From contig NZ_JACTVJ010000003.1 of assembly GCF_014493765.1 (NCBI RefSeq), positions 1 through 64,000 of the forward strand: a stretch of 64,000 bases of DNA, given 5' to 3'. Source of the DNA: Streptomyces polyasparticus. GTDB lineage: Bacteria > Actinomycetota > Actinomycetes > Streptomycetales > Streptomycetaceae. Positions 53,503-61,856 of the stretch are shown piece by piece. Position 1 is the first letter of the stretch. Each line of letters begins with the position of its first letter. Position numbers and translations under genes: made by a program. Under the pieces are notes generated by a model, which saw nothing but the letters and a program-made list of their open reading frames with translations, was not told the origin of the DNA and searched no databases.

Positions 53503-54373
53503 GGTGGGGGGCCTGCGGCGGGCTGATTTCCGCCGCCCCGCCCCGCCCCTTCCTGAATCCGGGGGCTGCGCCCCGGACCCCCGGGTGGGTGGGACGCGGG
53601 GGCTTCGCCCCCTGCACCCCCGCGGGGGCTTCGCCCCTTGCCCCCACTGGGGGCTCTGCTCCCAGACCCCCTCTGGGGGCTGCGCCCCCAGACCCCGCCA
53701 AGCGACGCAAGGGCTGGATTTGCCGGTGGGCCAGGGCGGCCATGAGTGCGAGGAGCGCGGCTTGTACGGCGTCCACCGGGCCCGCCGTCGCCACCGCTCC
53801 GAGCGGCGCCGGCTCGCGGGTGGCCCGCAGCTCGGGTACGCCGAAGACCGGGAGCAGGCGGGACGGGCCGCGTCTGAGCATCCATGGCGGCAGCAGGCCG
53901 AGCGGATCGAGATACGTCTCTCCCCGGAGCAGGCCCCAGTGGAGGCAGGCCGCGGGGCAGTGGAACGGGCCGGATTCCAGGATGGCGACCACCTCGCCCG
54001 CCGCCACCTCGTCGCCCTCGTCCACGACCGCCCGTACCGGCTCATAGGTCGTCCGCAGCGGAGGGTCGCCCGAGCCCGAGAGTTCGACGGACAGGACACC
54101 GCGGCCCGCGACCCGGCCCGCGAACGACACCGTGCCGCCCGCGGCCGCCCGTACCGCCGTGCCGGGTGCCGCCGCCAGGTCCACGCCCCGGTGGCCCGCT
54201 CCGTAGGGCGTCGCGGGCGGATCCCAGCCATGTACGACCGCGGGCCGGTCGCCGACGGGCCAGGCGCGGTCGCCGGCCGGGTCCGGGGCTGCCGCGGCGG
54301 CCGGACCCTGGAGAACGGCCGCAAGCACGGCAGCAAGCAGGGCGAGGGCCCTGCGGATCGTCTTCTCGCACAT
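53456..54373 (-). CDS. Secreted M23-family metallopeptidase with repeat-encoded C-terminus
   Basis: This 305-residue protein has a signal peptide (IRRALALLAAVLAAVLQGPA AAAA region) and an M23 (LytM) domain. The first zinc His is in GAGHRGVDLAAAPGTAVRAA, followed by AGGTVSFAGRVAGRGVLSVE. The last catalytic region has CPAACLHWGLLRGETYLDPL. It probably trims peptidoglycan cross-links or acts as an amidase activator; the metal-ligand set looks reasonable but unproven. The final about 85 residues read through an array of GC hairpin repeats (53559-53691) and overlap the TetR gene by 47 bases, so this tail is unlikely to be a real domain. The stop may have moved downstream. Confidence 0.78.
   Translation of the reverse strand: MCEKTIRRALALLAAVLAAVLQGPAAAAAPDPAGDRAWPVGDRPAVVHGWDPPATPYGAGHRGVDLAAAPGTAVRAAAGGTVSFAGRVAGRGVLSVELSGSGDPPLRTTYEPVRAVVDEGDEVAAGEVVAILESGPFHCPAACLHWGLLRGETYLDPLGLLPPWMLRRGPSRLLPVFGVPELRATREPAPLGAVATAGPVDAVQAALLALMAALAHRQIQPLRRLAGSGGAAPRGGLGAEPPVGARGEAPAGVQGAKPPRPTHPGVRGAAPGFRKGRGGAAEISPPQAPHLSRKPPAGPSPQPHP
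53559..53691. repeat. Array of five GC-rich hairpins
   Basis: Five short perfect stems of the gggggc-loop-gccccc type occur at about 53559-53576, 53598-53612, 53624-53637, 53647-53665 and 53673-53691 with loops such as ttcg and tgcg. Such runs are common in streptomycete intergenic DNA and act like bidirectional terminators; here they lie between convergent TetR and M23 genes. Confidence 0.85.
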
Positions 54374-54649
54374 GCCGTGGACGGTCCCAGAACCCCCGGA
54401 ATCAAGCGGATCTTGGCCGTGAACTGTGGATAACCGGCCGCTTGTGGACAGCGGCGTCACCCGGTGCCTTCCGGGTCCCGTACACTTCATGTGGCGATCC
54501 GGGTCACCGGGTCGACTTCGCACGCCCCGACTCCAGCGCTTTCGCAGCCGTCGGAGTCAGCGCCCCATCGGTCCCGTACCTCATCGGTATGCGGCAGGGG
54601 TGCGCGAGGGCGTCAGGCACATAACCGAGAAAACACAAGGAGTACGGCC
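54374..54649 (+). promoter_or_regulatory. rpsB upstream region
   Basis: This 276-bp region is between the divergent M23 gene and rpsB. A TACACT hexamer at 54481-54486 could be a -10 element, giving a leader of about 155 bases. An AAGGAG ribosome binding site stands at 54637-54642. S2 is autoregulated through its leader in some bacteria; no conserved S2-binding structure is identified here. Confidence 0.4.
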
Positions 54650-55534
54650 ATGGCCGTCGTCACGATGCGGGAGCTGCTGGAAAGCGGCGTCCACTTCGGT
54701 CACCAGACCCGTCGTTGGAACCCGAAGATGAAGCGCTTCATCTTCACGGAGCGCAACGGCATCTACATCATCGACCTGCTCCAGTCGCTGTCGTACATCG
54801 ACCGCGCCTACGAGTTCGTCAAGGAGACCGTCGCCCACGGCGGCACGGTCATGTTCGTCGGCACGAAGAAGCAGGCGCAGGAGGCCATCGCCGAGCAGGC
54901 CACCCGCGTCGGCATGCCCTTCGTCAACCAGCGCTGGCTGGGCGGCATGCTCACCAACTTCTCGACCGTCTACAAGCGTCTGCAGCGCCTCAAGGAGCTC
55001 GAGCAGATCGACTTCGACGACGTCGCCGCGTCGGGCCTCACCAAGAAGGAGCTTCTCGTGCTCTCGCGCGAGAAGGCCAAGCTGGAGAAGACCCTCGGTG
55101 GTATCCGCGAGATGTCCAAGGTGCCCAGCGCCGTCTGGATCGTGGACACCAAGAAGGAGCACATCGCCGTCGGTGAGGCTCGCAAGCTGAACATCCCGGT
55201 CGTCGCGATCCTCGACACCAACTGCGACCCCGACGAGGTCGACTACAAGATCCCGGGCAACGACGACGCGATCCGCTCCGTCACGCTGCTCACCCGCGTC
55301 ATCGCCGACGCCGTCGCCGAGGGCCTCATCGCCCGCTCCGGCGCTGCCGGCAAGGGCGACAAGGCCGAGGGCGAGCCGCTCGCCGCCTGGGAGCGCGACC
55401 TCCTCGAGGGCGAGAAGAAGGCCGACGAGGCGCCCGCCGCCGAGGCCGAGAAGCCGGCCGAGGCTGCTGCTGAGGCCCCCGCTGCCGAGGCGCCCGCCGC
55501 CGAGGCCCCGGCCGCCGAGGCCGAGCAGGCCTGA
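54650..55534 (+). CDS. rpsB: 30S ribosomal protein S2
   Basis: S2 is a small-subunit protein at the head-body junction. The 294-residue protein starts [20 protein letters not shown] and has [37 protein letters not shown] and [20 protein letters not shown]. The C-terminal about 45 residues are an Ala/Glu/Pro repeat ([20 protein letters not shown]) typical of actinobacterial S2. AAGGAG lies seven bases before the ATG. It is followed by a terminator-like hairpin and tsf. Confidence 0.97.
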   Translation: MAVVTMRELLESGVHFGHQTRRWNPKMKRFIFTERNGIYIIDLLQSLSYIDRAYEFVKETVAHGGTVMFVGTKKQAQEAIAEQATRVGMPFVNQRWLGGMLTNFSTVYKRLQRLKELEQIDFDDVAASGLTKKELLVLSREKAKLEKTLGGIREMSKVPSAVWIVDTKKEHIAVGEARKLNIPVVAILDTNCDPDEVDYKIPGNDDAIRSVTLLTRVIADAVAEGLIARSGAAGKGDKAEGEPLAAWERDLLEGEKKADEAPAAEAEKPAEAAAEAPAAEAPAAEAPAAEAEQA

Positions 55535-55563
55535 CGCAGGCCCGGTTCCAGGTTCGGTAAGTG

Positions 55564-55591
55564 ACGGCGGGGGCTCCAGGGCCCCCGCCGT
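55564..55591 (+). terminator. Hairpin between rpsB and tsf
   Basis: A perfect 11-bp GC-rich stem (acggcgggggc with gcccccgccgt) with a 6-base loop is centred 45 bases after rpsB. Without a T-run it may attenuate rather than end transcription into tsf. Confidence 0.65.
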
Positions 55592-55639
55592 TCACCCGTA
55601 GACCTTCGTCCAAAGACTTCGAGAAAGATTCACTGAATC

Positions 55640-56476
55640 ATGGCGAACTACACCGCCGCCGACGTCAAGAAGCTCCGTGAGCTCACCGGCGCCGGCATGA
55701 TGGACTGCAAGAAGGCGCTCGACGAGGCCGAGGGCAACGTCGACAAGGCCGTCGAGGCGCTCCGTATCAAGGGCCAGAAGGGCGTCGCCAAGCGCGAGGG
55801 CCGCTCTGCCGAGAACGGTGCCGTCGTCTCCGTCATCGCCGACGACAACACCTCCGGCGTCATCGTCGAGCTGAAGTGCGAGACGGACTTCGTCGCCAAG
55901 GGCGAGAAGTTCCAGGCCGTCGCCAACCAGATCGCCGAGCACGTCGCGAAGACCTCCCCGGCCGACCTCGAGGCGCTGCTCGCGTCCGAGATCGAGGCCG
56001 GCAAGACCGTGCAGGCCTTCGTCGACGAGGCGAACGCCAACCTCGGCGAGAAGATCGTCCTGGACCGCTTCGCGCAGTACAACGACGGCTTCGTCTACGC
56101 GTACATGCACCGCACGATGCCCGACCTGCCGCCGCAGATCGGTGTCCTCGTCGAGTTCGACAAGGCCGACGCCGCGACCGCCAAGGGCATCGCGCAGCAC
56201 ATCGCCGCCTTCGCGCCGAAGTACCTCACCCGTGAGGACGTTCCGGCCGAGGTCGTCGAGTCCGAGCGCCGCGTCGCCGAGGAGACCACCCGCGCCGAGG
56301 GCAAGCCGGAGGCCGCGCTCCCGAAGATCGTCGAGGGTCGCGTCAACGGCTTCTTCAAGGAGGCCACCCTCCTGGGTCAGCCCTACGCGCTGGACAACAA
56401 GAAGTCCGTCGAGAAGGTCCTGGCCGAGGCCGGTGTCACCCTGAAGCGCTTCTCGCGCATCAAGGTCGGCATCTGA
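55640..56476 (+). CDS. tsf: Elongation factor Ts
   Basis: EF-Ts is the guanine nucleotide exchange factor for EF-Tu. The 278-residue protein starts [20 protein letters not shown] with the [16 protein letters not shown] signature, then [20 protein letters not shown] (second signature) and duplicated core subdomains, ending in [12 protein letters not shown]. Length and motifs are normal. It stands 105 bases after rpsB, and an inverted repeat separates it from pyrH. Confidence 0.97.
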   Translation: MANYTAADVKKLRELTGAGMMDCKKALDEAEGNVDKAVEALRIKGQKGVAKREGRSAENGAVVSVIADDNTSGVIVELKCETDFVAKGEKFQAVANQIAEHVAKTSPADLEALLASEIEAGKTVQAFVDEANANLGEKIVLDRFAQYNDGFVYAYMHRTMPDLPPQIGVLVEFDKADAATAKGIAQHIAAFAPKYLTREDVPAEVVESERRVAEETTRAEGKPEAALPKIVEGRVNGFFKEATLLGQPYALDNKKSVEKVLAEAGVTLKRFSRIKVGI

Positions 56477-56576
56477 GTCCGTACCGCGACCGACGGTAGA
56501 CCCCGATAGGGTCGACGGCAGTCGCGTCCGCCCACGCCTCGTGCGGGCGTGCGGACGACTGTAGATCTGACGAGGA

Positions 56577-56618
56577 GGCCATTGCCGCGCAGGGAGTCAA
56601 CACCCCCCGGCAATGGCC
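56577..56618 (+). terminator. Terminator after tsf
   Basis: A perfect 11-bp stem (ggccattgccg at 56577-56587 and cggcaatggcc at 56608-56618) is followed by ttcttgtatgt. It is 100 bases after the tsf stop and 55 before pyrH. Confidence 0.7.
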
Positions 56619-56672
56619 TTCTTGTATGTGCACCATGGAATGTGCACCACGGCACCACTAGGGAGAAATTCC

Positions 56673-57419
56673 ATGCCCCATGCCGATGACGGCAAGAAGT
56701 CCGGCCGCTTTCTGCTGAAGCTCTCCGGTGAGGCGTTCGCCGGCGGCGGCGGCCTCGGCGTCGACCCCGACGTGGTGCACGCCATCGCCCGCGAGATCGC
56801 CGCGGTCGTCCGCGACGGCTTCGAGATCGCGGTCGTCATCGGCGGCGGCAACTTCTTCCGCGGCGCCGAACTGCAGCAGCGCGGCATGGACCGGGCCCGC
56901 TCCGACTACATGGGCATGCTCGGCACCGTCATGAACTGCCTTGCCCTGCAGGACTTCCTGGAGAAGGAAGGCATCGACTCGCGCGTCCAGACGGCCATCA
57001 CCATGGGCCAGGTCGCCGAGCCGTACATCCCGCTGCGCGCCGTGCGCCACCTGGAGAAGGGCCGTGTGGTCATCTTCGGTGCCGGTATGGGCATGCCGTA
57101 CTTCTCGACCGACACCACCGCCGCTCAGCGAGCCCTCGAGATCGACGCCGAGGCCATGCTGATGGGCAAGAACGGTGTCGACGGGGTCTATGACTCCGAC
57201 CCCAACAAGAACCCCGACGCGGTCAAGTTCGACGCTCTCGAATACGGCGAGGTCATCACGCGTGACCTCAAGGTCGCCGACATGACCGCGATCACCCTGT
57301 GCCGGGACAACAAGCTGCCGATTCTCGTCTTCGAGCTTCTGACGGCGGGCAATATCGCTCGCGCGGTCAAGGGTGAGAAGATCGGCACGCTCGTGAGCGA
57401 CCAGGGCACCCGGAGCTGA
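56673..57419 (+). CDS. pyrH: Uridylate kinase (UMP kinase)
   Basis: PyrH phosphorylates UMP to UDP in pyrimidine metabolism as a hexamer of the amino-acid-kinase fold. The 248-residue protein has [60 protein letters not shown] and [20 protein letters not shown]. The ATG at 56673 has AGGGAG upstream. Position between tsf and frr is conserved across bacteria. Confidence 0.97.
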   Translation: MPHADDGKKSGRFLLKLSGEAFAGGGGLGVDPDVVHAIAREIAAVVRDGFEIAVVIGGGNFFRGAELQQRGMDRARSDYMGMLGTVMNCLALQDFLEKEGIDSRVQTAITMGQVAEPYIPLRAVRHLEKGRVVIFGAGMGMPYFSTDTTAAQRALEIDAEAMLMGKNGVDGVYDSDPNKNPDAVKFDALEYGEVITRDLKVADMTAITLCRDNKLPILVFELLTAGNIARAVKGEKIGTLVSDQGTRS

Positions 57420-57571
57420 CTGTCTCAACTCCGGGACCGTTCCGTACCGTCCGGTGCTGATGGTTACGGGGATGGACAAAGCCCTGCCGGTCGGACACCG
57501 TGCAGGAAAGAGACGGACTTAGCCGGCCGCCCCGTGCATGCCGGGCCACTCAAGACACGCAGGAGCAAGTG

Positions 57572-58129
57572 GTGATCGAAGAGACCCTCCTCGAGGCCGA
57601 GGAGAAGATGGAGAAGGCCGTCCTGGTCGCCAAGGACGACTTCGCCGCGATCCGCACCGGGCGTGCGCACCCGGCGATGTTCAACAAGATCGTGGCCGAC
57701 TACTACGGCGCCCTCACGCCCATCAACCAGCTGGCGTCGTTCTCGGTGCCGGAGCCGCGTATGGCCGTGGTGACCCCGTTCGACAAGAGCGCGCTGCGCA
57801 ACATCGAGCAGGCGATCCGCGACTCGGACCTGGGCGTCAACCCGAGCAACGACGGCAACATCATCCGGGTGGTGTTCCCCGAGCTCACCGAGGAGCGCCG
57901 CCGCGAGTTCATCAAGGTCGCCAAGAGCAAGGCCGAGGACTCGAAGGTCTCCATCCGCGCGGTGCGCCGCAAGGCCATGGACGCCATCCACAAGGCGGTC
58001 AAGGACGGCGAGGTCGGCGAGGACGAGGGCCGTCGCGCCGAGAAGGAGCTCGACGACACCACCTCGAAGTACGTCGCTCAGGTGGACGAGCTGCTCAAGC
58101 ACAAGGAAGCCGAGCTGCTCGAGGTCTGA
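57572..58129 (+). CDS. frr: Ribosome recycling factor
   Basis: RRF, with EF-G, splits the post-termination ribosome. The 185-residue protein starts [17 protein letters not shown] and has [40 protein letters not shown] and [25 protein letters not shown] is six bases before the GTG at 57572, although a GTG one codon earlier is also possible. The stop shares a base with the cdsA ATG. Confidence 0.97.
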   Translation: MIEETLLEAEEKMEKAVLVAKDDFAAIRTGRAHPAMFNKIVADYYGALTPINQLASFSVPEPRMAVVTPFDKSALRNIEQAIRDSDLGVNPSNDGNIIRVVFPELTEERRREFIKVAKSKAEDSKVSIRAVRRKAMDAIHKAVKDGEVGEDEGRRAEKELDDTTSKYVAQVDELLKHKEAELLEV

Positions 58130-59400
58130 TGAACGACTCTTCCTGGGGGGCTCCGCCGCAGGCCGGCTATTGGGGACCGCCCGAGATGGGCCCTGTCCAG
58201 GGGCGCCCGGAGGCGGGTCCTGCCTACGATGAGCCGGAAGTCCAGCAGACCCGGCCCATGCCTGTCGTACCGGATGTCACTGATGTGCAGACGGCAGCCG
58301 GCGCGGACCAGGACCAGTACGGAACGGGGGCCACTCGCCTGAGCGGCCCCCTGTTCCGCGACGAGATGCCACAGGAGCCCATGCCCAGCGCCGCCCCCTC
58401 GCCCTCGGGCGAGCCTTCCGAGCCGCCGCGGCACGCGGCGCCGCAGGCCGGGGACCAGGGTGCGCAGCAGGGGTGGCAGGGTGCGCAGCAAGGACATCAG
58501 GGCGCGCAGCACAACGGTGCTCCGCGGCCGCCGGCCGAACCTCCCGTTCCGGCCGCTCCCGCGGCTCCGGCCGCTCCGCAGAAGAAGCGGGCCGGCCGGG
58601 ATCTGCGGGCGGCCATAGGAGTCGGAGTCGGGCTCGGCGCGGTGATCATCGCGTCGCTCTTCGTCGTCAAGGCCGTGTTCGTCGGTGTCATAGCGGTCGC
58701 CGTCGTGGTCGGTCTGTGGGAGCTCACGGCGCGGCTGCAGGAGCGCAAGCAGATCAAGGCGCCGCTGGTGCCGCTCGCGGTCGGTGGCGCCGCCATGGTC
58801 GTCGCCGGATACGTGCGCGGGGCCGAGGGCGCCTGGGTCGCGATGGCCCTGACCGCGCTCGCGGTCCTGGTCTGGCGGATGACCGAGCCGCCCGAGGGCT
58901 ACCTCAAGGACGTCACGGCCGGTGTGTTCGCGGCGTTCTACGTGCCGTTCCTGGCGACCTTCGTCGCGCTGATGCTCACGGCGGACGACGGTGCGCAGCG
59001 CGTGCTGACGTTCCTGCTCCTGACGGTGGTCAGCGACACGGGGGCGTACGCGGTCGGCTGGCGCTTCGGCAAGACGAAGCTCGCGCCGCGCATCAGCCCC
59101 GGCAAGACCCGTGAGGGTCTGCTCGGTGCGGTCTCGTTCGCGATGGTCGCGGGTGCGCTGTGCATGCAGTTCCTGATCGACGACGGGACCTGGTGGCAGG
59201 GGCTGCTGCTCGGTCTCGCGGTCGCGGCGAGTGCGACGCTCGGTGACCTCGGCGAGTCGATGATCAAGCGTGATCTCGGTATCAAGGACATGGGCACGCT
59301 GCTGCCCGGCCACGGCGGGATCATGGACCGCCTGGACTCCCTGCTGCCGACGGCTCCGGTGGTCTGGCTGCTGTTCGTGGTGTTCGTGGGGTCCGGCTGA
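58129..59400 (+). CDS. cdsA: Phosphatidate cytidylyltransferase CdsA
   Basis: CdsA makes CDP-diacylglycerol, the precursor of all phospholipids, at the membrane. The 423-residue protein has a long Pro/Gln/Ala-rich cytosolic extension (residues 1-150, for example GDQGAQQGWQGAQQGHQGA), then seven to eight membrane helices. The C-terminal signature is MIKRDLGIKDMGTLLPGHGG followed by IMDRLDSLL. The extension is larger than in E. coli but typical of streptomycetes. It is coupled to frr by a one-base overlap, so membrane lipid and translation genes share a transcript. A strong terminator follows. Confidence 0.95.
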   Translation: MNDSSWGAPPQAGYWGPPEMGPVQGRPEAGPAYDEPEVQQTRPMPVVPDVTDVQTAAGADQDQYGTGATRLSGPLFRDEMPQEPMPSAAPSPSGEPSEPPRHAAPQAGDQGAQQGWQGAQQGHQGAQHNGAPRPPAEPPVPAAPAAPAAPQKKRAGRDLRAAIGVGVGLGAVIIASLFVVKAVFVGVIAVAVVVGLWELTARLQERKQIKAPLVPLAVGGAAMVVAGYVRGAEGAWVAMALTALAVLVWRMTEPPEGYLKDVTAGVFAAFYVPFLATFVALMLTADDGAQRVLTFLLLTVVSDTGAYAVGWRFGKTKLAPRISPGKTREGLLGAVSFAMVAGALCMQFLIDDGTWWQGLLLGLAVAASATLGDLGESMIKRDLGIKDMGTLLPGHGGIMDRLDSLLPTAPVVWLLFVVFVGSG

Positions 59401-59416
59401 CCTGCGGTTCTTTTGA

Positions 59417-59460
59417 TACGGAGAAGGGCTCGCCTGATGTCAGGCGGGCCCTTCTCCGTA
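59417..59460. terminator. Long stem-loop after cdsA
   Basis: A 13-bp perfect outer stem (tacggagaagggc and its complement) encloses a second 7-bp stem (cgcctga/tcaggcg), nearly a continuous 20-bp helix. It lies 16 bases after the cdsA stop and ends 12 bases before the next start. Confidence 0.85.
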
Positions 59461-59471
59461 TGATCGCGGGC

Positions 59472-59924
59472 ATGGCGCACCCACATCTGCCGACCACCGA
59501 GTCCGCCGTCGCGGCGATCCGGGAGATCGCGCGGGAGTACGCCCGCGAGATGACCGTCGAGGACGCCATCGGCGCGGACCAGACGTCGCGGCGCACGGCG
59601 GCCGGGGTGTTCGCCGTCCTGGACGCGGACGGATCGCTGCCGCACGAGGCCTTTGTGGAGCTGAGCGGATCACCGCAGGTCAGCGTGCGGCTCTTCCCTG
59701 AGGACGACGCCAGGATCGTCGTCGACGGCGTGGACTTCGACGACGTCCCCCGCGATTCCGTGCCGCCCTTTCTGCGCTCCGTCTACGGCTCGCTCGCGTA
59801 CGTGAAGGGCAAGTTCTTCCCGCCGGGGGAGTGGCTGGTCGTACCGCTGCCCGGCGACGAGACGTACCGGGAAATGATCCACGTGGCGCTGACGCCTTGG
59901 CTGGTGCGCAGCGTGCGGACGTAG
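59472..59924 (+). CDS. Conserved hypothetical protein
   Basis: This 150-residue soluble protein is not recognised as a family. It begins MAHPHLPTTESAVAAIREIA, has an acidic core (FPEDDARIVVDGVDFDDVPR), and ends with FFPPGEWLVVPLPGDETYRE and HVALTPWLVRSVRT. No signal peptide or membrane helix is evident. The hexamer TATGAT at 59459-59464 lies seven bases before the ATG at 59472, so a leaderless transcript is possible. An ATG at 59460 would add four residues. Codon use is normal, which supports a real gene. Confidence 0.65.
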   Translation: MAHPHLPTTESAVAAIREIAREYAREMTVEDAIGADQTSRRTAAGVFAVLDADGSLPHEAFVELSGSPQVSVRLFPEDDARIVVDGVDFDDVPRDSVPPFLRSVYGSLAYVKGKFFPPGEWLVVPLPGDETYREMIHVALTPWLVRSVRT

Positions 59925-59985
59925 CGGCCCTGTTTGGCTGCGCGGATCGGCGGCCGTGTCGGGTTACGGGGCCTCTGGCCGGGGG

Positions 59986-60456
59986 TCAGACCCGCCGCAT
60001 CCGGTAGACCCAGGTCCGGTACGGCATGTCGATGGTGTCGCGGTCGGCGAGGGCTGGGTCGGTGGCGGCCAGCTCGGTGATTTCCTGGTCGAGGCGGGCC
60101 TGCTCGGCGGCGTCGGCTGTCAGGTAGGAGGAGCGGGACCGCACCAGGTCGGTCAGGCGGTCCGTCGGGACGGTCACGGTGTGCTCGGTCATGCCCCGTT
60201 CGGGGTCGGTGAACCACGGCGTCACGGGCCCGTACGGCCAGGCGCTCTCCATGCCGTATCCCTCGCTGCCGACGATGCCGGACAGTGCGGCCACCCGCGG
60301 GGTCCGGTCGTCGCGGATGTTCCACATCGCGGCGAGGACGCCGTCCGCGCGCAGCACCGGTGCATCTGCGGCAGGGCGTCCTGATCGCGGTACGGGGTAG
60401 GCGGGGCGTATCGAGTCGTAGAGCCGGGCGGCGAAGGACAGCGCGGGGCTGGACAT
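59986..60456 (-). pseudogene. Remnant of a SAM-dependent methyltransferase lacking its core
   Basis: The 156-residue reading frame starts SSPALSFAARLYDSIRPAYP, the N-terminus of a common streptomycete class I methyltransferase. It then jumps directly to the C-terminal half (VLRADGVLAAMWNIRDDRTP, FTDPERGMTEHTVTVPTDRL, DIDMPYRTWVYRMRRV-like end). About 80-100 residues carrying the SAM motif (LDLGAGTG-type) are missing between these parts. The frame stays open, so a short inactive protein may still be made. The deletion is inferred from knowledge of the family. Confidence 0.6.
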
Positions 60457-60566
60457 GCTCGTGTACGTACTCGGATCAGGCCGGCGATACCGCGGCGGAG
60501 GCGGCGCGGGCCGATGGCTGCGGGGCGCACACTCCGTCCGGTTCCACTACCGATCGTGGCAGGCCC

Positions 60567-60899
60567 TCATGGTGGGAAGCGGACGAAACCGTCGGACTGG
60601 TCCAGGTGGAACGGTGAGCCCGGCCGTGTGGGATGCCAGCCCTGGGCGAGGGCCGATGTGATGGCGGCGCTGACATCGCTGGGCAGTACGGGGGAGCTCG
60701 GCGCCCCGAACCAGTTGTTTGCGTGCGGCTGGCTCGTCGTGACGACGAGCGTCGTGCCGGGGGTGGCCTCGTCCTGCACCGCGTATGTACACGGAGTACC
60801 GCAAAGTGCCTGGTCGTAGGTCGGACGACGGCGCAGGCGCCAGCGGTAGGCCGTGCCGTCGACGACGAGGCGTCGCGAACCCTTGCGGCCGATGGCCAT
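60567..60899 (-). CDS. Conserved streptomycete hypothetical protein
   Basis: This 110-residue protein resembles a small family common in streptomycetes: MAIGRKGSRRLVVDGTAYRW at the start, RRRPTYDQALC, NNWFGAPSSPVLPSDVSAAI and TSALAQGWHPTRPGSPFHLD near the end. Function is unknown. It is predicted soluble and basic at the N-terminus. GGAGGGAG eight bases before the ATG supports this start. A fragment of a close paralogue lies about 790 bases downstream at 61624-61686 together with part of its upstream region. Confidence 0.72.
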   Translation of the reverse strand: MAIGRKGSRRLVVDGTAYRWRLRRRPTYDQALCGTPCTYAVQDEATPGTTLVVTTSQPHANNWFGAPSSPVLPSDVSAAITSALAQGWHPTRPGSPFHLDQSDGFVRFPP

Positions 60900-61209
60900 G
60901 ATGAGCTCCCTCCCATCCCCCGGACCGGCCACGATGCTAGCTGGTCAGAGCATGGGAGAGCCGAGAGTCTCGGGCCGTCCGAGGTCGTCGGAGGTCGTCC
61001 GAGGCCGTCGAGGCCGAGCGGCAGCGGGCCCCCGGCGATCTGTCGTCTCGTCGGCCTGCTGCCGCGTCCGCAGGGCCGGATGTGCAAGGGCTTCCATGAG
61101 GTGTCGGTTGCGGGGGCCCCAAGGGGAGACGCGATTTTTGAGCGTGTTCAAATATGGGCGTGCGGTCGAAGGGCCGGACGTCCAGCCCTTGGGGGAGAGG
61201 TCTGTGAAC
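60900..61209. other. 310-bp divergent gap with duplicated segment
   Basis: No gene is seen. The part from 60900 to about 60985 is homologous to 61687-61765, the upstream side of the paralogue fragment. Around 60968-61013 the short motif gtccgagg/gtcggagg is repeated several times. The end carries the lipoprotein ribosome binding site GGGGGAGAGG. Confidence 0.5.
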
Positions 61210-61617
61210 ATGCGCGCTGGGACCGTGGTGCACAAGAGGACGGGCGTGGGGTGGGTCGTTGTCGTCCTGGCAGCGACCGTGATGCTGCTCTCGGGGTGTC
61301 TGGGCTCGATCGACCCCGACGAGGTGCCCGGCGTGTACCGCAACGACAAGATGGGCAGCGAGCTGCGGCTCGAGTCCGACGGGACGTTCGCCGCCGACAA
61401 CGTCACAACAGATGAGCAGCCCGCCGACTTCCATGGCACGTGGGAACACGTCGACAATGGGGCGATCGGAGACTTCATCTACCTGACGATCGAGGACGAC
61501 GGACTCGGACTGCTCGCCGGTATCCAGCTCTACCCAAGCGGATCGGACACCGTGGAGTTCCGTCCTGATCCGGACGGACCGCCGACCCCGGAGCTCACCA
61601 AAGTGGCGGCACTGTAG
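61210..61617 (+). CDS. Small lipoprotein
   Basis: This 135-residue protein has a lipoprotein signal peptide: hydrophobic WVVVVLAATVMLLSGC with the lipobox LSGC and Cys30 as the lipidation site. The mature part (GSIDPDEVPGVYRNDKMGSE, LRLESDGTFAADN, FHGTWEHVDNGAIGDFIYLT) resembles small beta-barrel-like streptomycete lipoproteins that include a GxY/GTW pattern. Function is unknown. The ATG at 61210 is nine bases after GGGGGAGAGG; a GTG at 61204 is also in frame. It sits between the two copies of a duplicated segment. Confidence 0.7.
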   Translation: MRAGTVVHKRTGVGWVVVVLAATVMLLSGCLGSIDPDEVPGVYRNDKMGSELRLESDGTFAADNVTTDEQPADFHGTWEHVDNGAIGDFIYLTIEDDGLGLLAGIQLYPSGSDTVEFRPDPDGPPTPELTKVAAL

Positions 61618-61623
61618 AGACTG

Positions 61624-61686
61624 ACGCCGGCGGCAGGCCGTGCCGTCGACGACGATCCGGCGTGAGCCCTTGCGGGCCGGTGCCAT
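61624..61686 (-). pseudogene. Fragment of a paralogue of the 60567-60899 hypothetical gene
   Basis: The minus strand encodes MAPARKGSRRIVVDGTACRR, clearly homologous to MAIGRKGSRRLVVDGTAYRW of the gene at 60567-60899. Homology stops after about 21 codons at the 3' end of the lipoprotein gene. It is a truncated copy, not a functional gene. Confidence 0.7.
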
Positions 61687-61856
61687 GGCGCGCCGGCCCT
61701 GCGATCGGGCGCGATCCTCGCTGATCAGAGGGTGGAGGAGCTGAGGATCTCGGGCCGTCCGAGGCCGTCCGGCGGTGGCCGCCAGGACCGGCAGGGGCAG
61801 GGGTGCAAGGCGACGACCGCAGGTCACCCCCTTTTGTCTGCGACACTGGTACCGCC

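Noticed and set aside
53559-53691. CRISPR-like array
   Set aside because: The repeated units are short GC palindromes of unequal spacing with no constant repeat/spacer structure and no cas genes nearby.
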